Positions 1-5,155 of a stretch of DNA of 6,262 nucleotides are shown here, one piece after another. The stretch is from Lachnospiraceae bacterium UBA3332 (GTDB lineage: Bacteria; Bacillota; Clostridia; Lachnospirales; Lachnospiraceae): the NCBI GenBank assembly GCA_002361095.1, contig DERU01000098.1, forward strand, positions 1-6,262, given 5' to 3'. Below the pieces are notes generated by a model. The model ran no database searches and was not told the DNA's origin. It worked only from the letters and a program-made list of their open reading frames with translations. A program made the position numbers and the translations under genes. The first letter of the stretch is position 1. Each line of letters opens with the position of its first letter.

Positions 1-158
1 AATGGGGCCGGCGGAGAATTTCCCGTTTCGGATATTACCGCAGGAAACCCCTATGCGTCCGCCGCTTCCGCCCGCTCCGCGTGCCTGCCCCCCGCCTTAA
101 GCGGACGCCTTGGGGGGCTGGACTGTTACATGATTTCCGTGAAAAATATATCTGTTTC
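1..158. other. Upstream non-coding or gene-tail region, no gene assigned
   Basis: No convincing gene is visible here. Plus frame 2 runs from the window edge to a TAA at 98-100, giving about 32 residues with a proline-rich end. It could be the tail of an upstream gene, but nothing in it is recognisable. Plus frame 1 is open from the edge straight into the dehydrogenase reading frame, with no recognisable protein sequence. On the minus strand, positions 1-80 contain no ATG, GTG or TTG start. The stretch is rich in GC inverted repeats, which fits a 3' untranslated or intergenic region better than coding sequence. Confidence 0.4.
55..121. repeat. Two overlapping GC-rich inverted repeats that compete for pairing
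   Basis: GCGTCCGC at 55-62 is exactly complementary to GCGGACGC at 101-108. Separately, CCTGCCCCCC at 84-93 pairs with GGGGGGCTGG at 112-121, ten positions with one T-T mismatch. The two pairings interleave, so an RNA could form one or the other, or a pseudoknot. Neither is followed by a T-run on either strand, so neither looks like a standard intrinsic terminator. The repeats lie upstream of the dehydrogenase promoter, so if transcribed they belong to an upstream transcript. The function is unknown. Confidence 0.4.
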
Positions 159-187
159 TTTCCAAACTCTGCGGACTGTGTTATACT
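159..187 (+). promoter_or_regulatory. Sigma-A type promoter with extended -10, driving the alcohol dehydrogenase
   Basis: The -35 element TTTCCA (159-164, four of six matches to TTGACA) is separated by exactly 17 bases from the -10 element TATACT (182-187). The -10 is preceded by TGT at 179-181, which forms an extended -10. The expected transcript start is near 194-195, giving a leader of about 64 bases before the ATG at 259. A small inverted repeat, GTTT-TG-AAAC (196-205), sits at the expected start site and might bind a regulator, but it is too short to name one. Confidence 0.6.
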
Positions 188-206
188 GGAGACAGGTTTT
201 GAAACT

Positions 207-212
207 TATAAT
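207..212 (+). promoter_or_regulatory. Possible second -10 element (perfect TATAAT)
   Basis: TATAAT at 207-212 matches the -10 consensus exactly. At 17-base spacing the -35 position (184-189) reads TACTGG, a poor match, and there is no TGn extension. It may be a weaker alternative promoter or chance AT-richness within the leader of the first promoter. If used, transcription would begin near 219-220, just before the leader hairpin. Confidence 0.3.
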
Positions 213-224
213 ATCATCATGTAC

Positions 225-240
225 GCCGGGCAGTCCCGGC
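225..240 (+). promoter_or_regulatory. Leader hairpin immediately upstream of the ribosome binding site
   Basis: GCCGGG (225-230) and CCCGGC (235-240) form a perfect six-base-pair GC stem closed by the loop CAGT. The stem ends five bases before the Shine-Dalgarno GGAGG at 246-250. It could stabilise the 5' leader or modulate ribosome access, but it does not itself cover the Shine-Dalgarno site. No T-run follows, so it is not a terminator. The regulatory role is inference. Confidence 0.45.
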
Positions 241-245
241 AGAAC

Positions 246-250
246 GGAGG
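246..250 (+). promoter_or_regulatory. Ribosome binding site that fixes the dehydrogenase start
   Basis: GGAGG lies eight bases before the ATG at 259. This supports that start over the in-frame ATG at 130, whose extension would run through the promoter. The ATG at 251 directly abuts the site and is out of frame. Confidence 0.8.
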
Positions 251-258
251 ATGGAAAA

Positions 259-1476
259 ATGGCAAGATTTACCTTACCCAGAGACCTCTACCACGGAAAA
301 GGCTCCCTGGAAGCACTCAAAAATTTTACCGGCAAAAAAGCGATCGTCTGTGTAGGCGGCGGTTCCATGAAACGCTTCGGTTTTCTGGACAGGGCGGTTT
401 CGTACCTCAAGGAAGCGGGCATGGAAGTGGAACTGTTTGAAGGAATCGAGCCCGATCCTTCCGTAGAGACCGTTATGAAAGGCGCGGAAGCGATGGCGGC
501 CTTTGAACCCGACTGGATCATCGCCATGGGCGGCGGTTCTCCCATCGATGCGGCCAAGGCCATGTGGATCAAATATGAATATCCCGATATCACCTTCGAG
601 GACATGTGCAAAGTATTCGGCATTCCCAAACTGCGGAAAAAAGCGCAGTTCTGCGCCATTTCCTCCACCTCCGGCACAGCCACGGAAGTGACCGCTTTCT
701 CCATCATCACCGACTACCAAAAGGGAATCAAATACCCCATCGCGGATTTTGAAATCACCCCCGACGTGGCCATCGTGGATCCCGACCTGGCGGAAACCAT
801 GCCCCAAAAACTGGTGGCCCACACCGGTATGGACGCCATGACCCATGCCGTGGAAGCCTACGTTTCCACCGCCAACTGCGATTTCACGGATCCCCTTGCC
901 CTGCACGCCATCAAAATGATCCAGCGTGATCTGGTGGACTCCTACAATGGCGATATGGCCAAGAGGGACTCCATGCACAATGCGCAGTGCCTTGCAGGCA
1001 TGGCATTCTCCAACGCACTTTTGGGCATCGTACATTCCATGGCGCATAAGACCGGCGCCGCCTTTGACGACTACGGCGCACATATCATCCACGGCGCGGC
1101 CAACGCCATGTATCTGCCCAAGGTCATCGCTTTTAATGCCAAAGACGAGACGGCAAAAGCGCGTTACGGCGAGATCGCAGACTTCATGAATCTTGGCGGC
1201 AGCAATCCCGACGAGAAAGTGGCGCTTCTGATTGCGTATCTGCGCAAGATGAACGATGACTTAAACATCCCGCACTGCATCCGGCATTACGGCGCGGACA
1301 GCTATCCGGCACAGCAGGGCTTTGTTCCGGAAGAAGTGTTCCTGGAAAGACTTCCCCAAATCGCGGCCAACGCCATTCTGGACGCCTGCACCGGTTCCAA
1401 TCCCCGCCAGCCCAGTCAGGAGGAGATGGAAAAGCTGCTTAAGTGCTGCTATTACGACACGGAAGTGGATTTCTAA
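259..1476 (+). CDS. Iron-containing alcohol dehydrogenase (group III), butanol dehydrogenase/AdhE C-domain-like
   Basis: This 405-residue cytoplasmic enzyme should interconvert an aldehyde and an alcohol using a nicotinamide cofactor, as in fermentative redox balancing. The cofactor loop GGGSMKR lies at residues 33-39 and the family motif GGGSPIDAAK at 91-100. By alignment with FucO, the likely metal ligands are Asp192, His196, His259 and His278, and His263 matches the conserved active-site His of the HSMAH block. The C-terminal DACTGSNPRQP (375-385) resembles the alcohol dehydrogenase half of AdhE, whereas the N-terminal GGGS resembles NADPH-using YqhD/BdhA enzymes, so NADP(H) preference is inferred. 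The loop between His263 and His278 is about five residues longer than in FucO or AdhE. Length is normal for stand-alone members, and no aldehyde dehydrogenase domain is attached. It has its own promoter and terminator, so it is probably monocistronic. The substrate cannot be read from the sequence. Confidence 0.95.
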   Translation: MARFTLPRDLYHGKGSLEALKNFTGKKAIVCVGGGSMKRFGFLDRAVSYLKEAGMEVELFEGIEPDPSVETVMKGAEAMAAFEPDWIIAMGGGSPIDAAKAMWIKYEYPDITFEDMCKVFGIPKLRKKAQFCAISSTSGTATEVTAFSIITDYQKGIKYPIADFEITPDVAIVDPDLAETMPQKLVAHTGMDAMTHAVEAYVSTANCDFTDPLALHAIKMIQRDLVDSYNGDMAKRDSMHNAQCLAGMAFSNALLGIVHSMAHKTGAAFDDYGAHIIHGAANAMYLPKVIAFNAKDETAKARYGEIADFMNLGGSNPDEKVALLIAYLRKMNDDLNIPHCIRHYGADSYPAQQGFVPEEVFLERLPQIAANAILDACTGSNPRQPSQEEMEKLLKCCYYDTEVDF

Positions 1477-1480
1477 CATC

Positions 1481-1528
1481 ATCCCCGCAGCAGTTTCGGC
1501 AAATCCGGACTGCTGCGGGGATTTTTTT
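1481..1528 (+). terminator. Strong intrinsic terminator of the alcohol dehydrogenase gene
   Basis: A 14-base-pair perfect stem joins 1481-1494 to 1509-1522. A short CGG/CCG pairing (1497-1499 with 1505-1507) continues it inside the loop. Seven Ts (1522-1528) follow directly. The stem begins four bases after the stop codon at 1474-1476. On the minus strand the stem is not followed by a T-run, so it acts mainly on plus-strand transcription. Confidence 0.95.
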
Positions 1529-1543
1529 GCCGCCAAACCGTCA

Positions 1544-1562
1544 CGCGCCGTTTTCCGGCGCG
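1544..1562 (-). terminator. Possible weak terminator of the minus-strand ABC genes
   Basis: CGCGCCG (1544-1550) and CGGCGCG (1556-1562) form a perfect seven-base-pair stem with a five-base loop. It lies 11 bases beyond the stop codon (1574-1576) of the downstream ABC gene. Read on the minus strand, the bases after it contain only a run of three Ts some distance away, so it is a poor intrinsic terminator. It is the only candidate in the 97-base convergent gap besides the large plus-strand terminator stem. Confidence 0.35.
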
Positions 1563-1573
1563 CCATCCCGCCC

Positions 1574-3337
1574 CTAAACCGGCTGTTCCCTGTATTTTTC
1601 CGCCTGCAGCCGGAACATATAGGCATATTTGCCGTTTGCCGCCAGCAATTGCTCGTGCGTACCGCTCTCGATCACCCTGCCCTGTTCAAACATAAAAATC
1701 CGGTCGGCATTCCTGGTTGTGGAAAGCCGGTGCGAGATAAAAATTACGGTCTTCCGGTCGGCGTAAGCGCTCACCGCCTGATGGAGCGCATACTCCGCGT
1801 CCGGGTCAAGGGCGCTGGAGGGTTCGTCCAAAATAATCAGATCCGCATCTTTGAAAAAAGCGCGGGCAATCGCAATTTTCTGCTGCTCCCCGCCGGACAG
1901 CTGCGTCCCCGACGGGTCAAATTCCCGGGTCAGGCCGGTTTGTATCCCGTTGGGAAGCCGCAAAAGCCGGTCCCCAAAATCGCTTTTCAGGAGGGCTTTT
2001 TCCACCTGTCCGCGCTGGCTGTCCGTATACGGCCCGCCCGTCACGTTCTCCGCCAGCGTGCAGGCAAAAATCCGGTAATCCTGAAAGACTGCGGCGATAT
2101 GGTTCCGCAAACTTTCCAGCGTATATTCCTTGATGTTTCTGCCGTTATACAAAATCTCCCCCTCGTCCGGGTCATACAGCCTCATCAGAAGCTTGGTCAG
2201 CGTGGTCTTTCCCGCCCCGTTATAACCCACAATGGCAATCCGCTCCCCCCTTCTGATCTCCATATCCACGGACTGCAGCGCGCGGGCCCCCTTTGCCCCA
2301 TAGGAAAACCCCAGGTTTTGAACCGTCAGGGATTCCAGGGCACAAGCCGTCTGTGTCCCGTCCGTCACGGTCTTTGGGCATTGCAGGAAACCGATCATTT
2401 TCCCCACAAAAAGGCCATGCTCATGGTATTTCATCAGCCGGTCCACCATATCCCGCAAAAGCCAGGCCATCTTCCAGGTTGCGTAAACGGCCACCGCAAA
2501 ACTCCCCAGACCCACCTCTTTGGTTACCATGGTCTTATACAGCACAAGAAGGAGCAGCCCGCTCTCTCCCGCCACTGCCACCGCATTTTGGGCAAAGGAT
2601 AGCAGCGCCGTCTTTTTTCCATATCCGGATATTACCCGCCTCTTTTGCCGGACGTTTTTGTCGAGTTCCCCAAACAACAGCTGCGTCACATGGGAAACGC
2701 GCAGCTGCTTGGCATAATCCGGAAGCTGAAACACCCGGTTGAGGTAAAGTTCCCTGCGTTCCAGCGGATTGAGGGCCTCCTGGCGGAAAAGGAGCACCCG
2801 GTTGTCCAAAAGCGCCAGCCCGATGCGCACCGCAGCTACCGCAAAAATCAAAACCGCCATCTGCGTGTCCACAGAAAGCAAAACGCCGGTCAGGGTAAAA
2901 GAGGCCACCACCCGGTTAATCAATTTTCCCGTATCCTCCATCAGCCCTACCGCGTGGGGAAAGGCCTGATCCATCGCCCAGACAAAATCATTGTAAAAAG
3001 CCGGATCGTCATATTTTGCCAGATCAATGGAGACCGCCTGTGCAAATAATTCCCCATGCATCGCGACATGCAGTTTTTCCCGCACTCTGGGGTTGTACAC
3101 TTCCCAATACCAATAGTGGAAAATGTAAAAAAGCGCCACATAAACCGCATACCACAGCATAATGGCGGCGGCCGCCGGAAAATCCGCTCCCATGCCCAGT
3201 GCGTCAAACAGTTTTTTCATATAAAGAATGGAAACGGAGTGGTTGATTCCCCAGATTATGCCCTCGGCAGCCATCCAGACCACATACCCCGGCACATATT
3301 TCCAAATCCGCCCCAAAAGCCACAGGTTATTCTTCAT
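1574..3337 (-). CDS. Half-ABC exporter (TMD-NBD fusion), second subunit of a pair
   Basis: This 587-residue inner-membrane protein should use ATP to move a substrate outward, probably as a heterodimer with the ABC protein encoded just upstream. The N-terminal 300 residues hold hydrophobic stretches near 15-40, 55-78, 140-180, 246-268 and 275-296, consistent with a six-helix type I exporter domain. The ATPase domain is complete: Walker A GYNGAGKTT (371-379), Q-loop Gln419, signature LSGGEQ (480-485), Walker B LIILDE (500-505) with catalytic Glu505, and H-loop His536. Motifs YDDPAFYN (109-116) and YAKQLRV (208-214) are shared in kind with the partner. The start at 3337 lies inside the end of the partner gene, an 11-base overlap, with a modest AGG site nine bases before it. 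This suggests translational coupling. The cargo is unknown; no precursor peptide, protease domain or modification enzyme is present nearby. A homodimer is less likely given the pairing. Confidence 0.92.
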   Translation of the reverse strand: MKNNLWLLGRIWKYVPGYVVWMAAEGIIWGINHSVSILYMKKLFDALGMGADFPAAAAIMLWYAVYVALFYIFHYWYWEVYNPRVREKLHVAMHGELFAQAVSIDLAKYDDPAFYNDFVWAMDQAFPHAVGLMEDTGKLINRVVASFTLTGVLLSVDTQMAVLIFAVAAVRIGLALLDNRVLLFRQEALNPLERRELYLNRVFQLPDYAKQLRVSHVTQLLFGELDKNVRQKRRVISGYGKKTALLSFAQNAVAVAGESGLLLLVLYKTMVTKEVGLGSFAVAVYATWKMAWLLRDMVDRLMKYHEHGLFVGKMIGFLQCPKTVTDGTQTACALESLTVQNLGFSYGAKGARALQSVDMEIRRGERIAIVGYNGAGKTTLTKLLMRLYDPDEGEILYNGRNIKEYTLESLRNHIAAVFQDYRIFACTLAENVTGGPYTDSQRGQVEKALLKSDFGDRLLRLPNGIQTGLTREFDPSGTQLSGGEQQKIAIARAFFKDADLIILDEPSSALDPDAEYALHQAVSAYADRKTVIFISHRLSTTRNADRIFMFEQGRVIESGTHEQLLAANGKYAYMFRLQAEKYREQPV

Positions 3338-5114
3338 AATTTTGCGCCTGCTTTCTGAACATTTCCGCGTACTTTCCGCCCTTTTCCATCAGTTCCCGAT
3401 GGGTTCCGCACTCTGCCACCCTTCCGTCCTCCATCAGGTAAATCCGATCCGCCATAACCGCAGAGGAAAGCCTGTGCGAAATAAAGATCATGCCACAGTT
3501 CTCACAGGCCTTTCCCATCTGTTGATATATTTCGTATTCCGCAATCGGATCCAGCGCACTGGACGGTTCGTCCAACAATACAAAGCGGTTCTCTTTGGAA
3601 TAGACGTGCGCGATGGCAAGCTTTTGCTGCCCGCCCCCGGAGAGTTGTACGCCCTTTTCGTCAAATTCTTTTGTCATAAGCGTATGGATGCCCTCCGGAA
3701 ACACTGCCGCCTGTTCCGCCAGTCCCGCCTTGCGTAAGGCTTCCTCCACCGTTTTCTCCTCCCCGGACGTATAGGAGCGCAGCATCACATTGTCCGCCAC
3801 CGACAAAGCAAACACATGAAAATCCTGCATGACACAGGCGAACATATCCCTGTAATCCGAAAGGGAAAACTCCCGGATATCCGTCCCGCCATACCGGATG
3901 CATCCTTCTCCGTCATAAAGCCTGAGCAGCAGCTTTACCAGCGTGGTCTTACCCGCGCCGTTATGCCCGACAATCGCCACTTTTTCCTTTGCCCCAAAAC
4001 GCATGGAAACACCGTGCAGCGCATCCTTTTGCGCGCCCTCATACCGAAAGGAAACATTCTCCAGAACAATGTCGCCGTCTCCCGGCAATTTCTGTTCCCC
4101 GCCCCTAAGCTGCGGTTCATACTCCAAAAATTTCCTGAGATTTTCGATATAGAGGGCATTTTCCTGAAATTTCAAGAGGACATCCGCCGAGTCCATCAGC
4201 GAATAAGCAATATTGTCGATGGAGTTGACGATGACAATACAATCCCCATACCCCATACTTTTCGTTCCCAGCGTGCGCCAGACCGCATACATGGTGGCTC
4301 CCAGCGCAGTCAGAAGTTCATTGCACTCCTCGATCAGATATCCCAAAAACGCCAGCGGCCTGCCGTACCTGGTCAGAATCTTTGCCACTTTCTCCCCCGA
4401 TTCCCCAAACCGCTGCACCATCAACCGGGGCATATTGGTCAGGCGCATCTCTTTTGCGTAATCCGCCAGAAAAAATGTGCGTCTGGCATAGTCTTTCCGG
4501 CGGTTTTCCTCCCTCACCGCCATCTCTTTTTCATACCCGATCCTGTTGCGTTTTGCCTGCAGCAAAACGGTAAGAACCGGAATCAGGGCAAACAGGAGAA
4601 AGACCGGGTCCACGCAGATCACCAGCACAAAATTAGCCGAAAAACTGACAGCCAGATACACCAGGCCTTTCAAATCCTGTATCAGCTGCTCCGCCCGGTT
4701 TGCGCATTCCGCCATCGCCTTGGCAAAGGTATCGTAATAATCCGGGCTTTCGTAACACCCCAGTTCCACCCGGGCCGCCTTTTGGTATACCCGCATGCAG
4801 ACATCCCGCCTGACCCGTGTCATCCGTACCGGATACACCCATTTCCCGTACAAAGACAAAAATCCCTGCAGAAAAATCCGTACGGTCAGCCACAGAACCA
4901 GCGTCCCTGCCACCTGTGCAAAAGATTTATGGCTGCCGATACCGTTTAGGGCAAACCGAAGCAGAAGCGTGCCGGAAATAAATTCCGCCAGCGTAGCGGT
5001 AATCGTCTCTGCCATGCCGGCGGCCGCCAGCCCGGGAGCCGCCTGATGAATCAGACGCAGCATAAACAGGTTGTTTTGTGCGGTTCTTCCCAAAGACATT
5101 TTTTTCCGCTCCAT
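3327..5114 (-). CDS. Half-ABC exporter (TMD-NBD fusion), first subunit of a pair
   Basis: This 595-residue membrane ABC protein is the probable partner of the overlapping downstream ABC protein. Hydrophobic segments lie near 27-57, 66-90, 150-186 (two helices), 254-278 and 288-308. The ATPase domain has Walker A GHNGAGKTT (383-391), Q-loop Gln430, Walker B FVLLDE (511-516) with catalytic Glu516, and H-loop His547. Its signature reads LSGGGQQK (491-498) instead of the usual LSGGEQQ or LSGGQ form, and the following IAR is IAH (His503). Motifs YESPDYYD (121-128) and YAKEMRL (219-225) match the partner. The ATG at 5114 has GAGG eight bases upstream within a G-run. An in-frame ATG at 5099 (Met6) also has GGAG nine bases before it, so initiation could be five residues shorter. 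The gene begins 41 bases after the GH13 gene with no terminator between. The substrate is unknown; peptides, lipids or drugs are all possible for this fold. Confidence 0.92.
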   Translation of the reverse strand: MERKKMSLGRTAQNNLFMLRLIHQAAPGLAAAGMAETITATLAEFISGTLLLRFALNGIGSHKSFAQVAGTLVLWLTVRIFLQGFLSLYGKWVYPVRMTRVRRDVCMRVYQKAARVELGCYESPDYYDTFAKAMAECANRAEQLIQDLKGLVYLAVSFSANFVLVICVDPVFLLFALIPVLTVLLQAKRNRIGYEKEMAVREENRRKDYARRTFFLADYAKEMRLTNMPRLMVQRFGESGEKVAKILTRYGRPLAFLGYLIEECNELLTALGATMYAVWRTLGTKSMGYGDCIVIVNSIDNIAYSLMDSADVLLKFQENALYIENLRKFLEYEPQLRGGEQKLPGDGDIVLENVSFRYEGAQKDALHGVSMRFGAKEKVAIVGHNGAGKTTLVKLLLRLYDGEGCIRYGGTDIREFSLSDYRDMFACVMQDFHVFALSVADNVMLRSYTSGEEKTVEEALRKAGLAEQAAVFPEGIHTLMTKEFDEKGVQLSGGGQQKLAIAHVYSKENRFVLLDEPSSALDPIAEYEIYQQMGKACENCGMIFISHRLSSAVMADRIYLMEDGRVAECGTHRELMEKGGKYAEMFRKQAQNYEE

Positions 5115-5155
5115 CTATCCCCCCTCTTTTGTCACAGACCTTCCCTGGAGCATGT

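Noticed and set aside
84..121. Intrinsic terminator of an upstream gene
   Set aside because: The stem is strong, but neither strand has a T-run after it, so it is kept only as an inverted repeat.
130..258. N-terminal extension of the dehydrogenase from the in-frame ATG at 130
   Set aside because: The extension covers the promoter and leader hairpin, has no family-like sequence and lacks a good ribosome site. The ATG at 259 has GGAGG eight bases upstream and starts where family members start.
274..1092. Long minus-strand open frame (272 codons) opposite the dehydrogenase
   Set aside because: It is antisense to a clear enzyme gene, and its Gly/His-rich composition is typical of the reverse complement of GC-rich coding sequence. 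No domain is recognisable.
1322..2602. Plus-strand open frame of 426 codons opposite the second ABC gene
   Set aside because: It runs through the end of the dehydrogenase gene, the terminator and the ABC NBD on the opposite strand. The translated sequence is low in recognisable structure and rich in Arg, Pro and His, so it is a shadow of real genes.
3816..4949. Plus-strand open frame of 377 codons opposite the first ABC gene
   Set aside because: It is antisense to a complete ABC exporter with all motifs intact. The His/Gln/Pro-rich translation has no known domain.
1574..5114. Sugar importer working with the GH13 enzyme
   Set aside because: Both ABC proteins are N-terminal TMD fused to C-terminal NBD, the exporter layout. 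No solute-binding protein or MalF/MalG-type permease is present.
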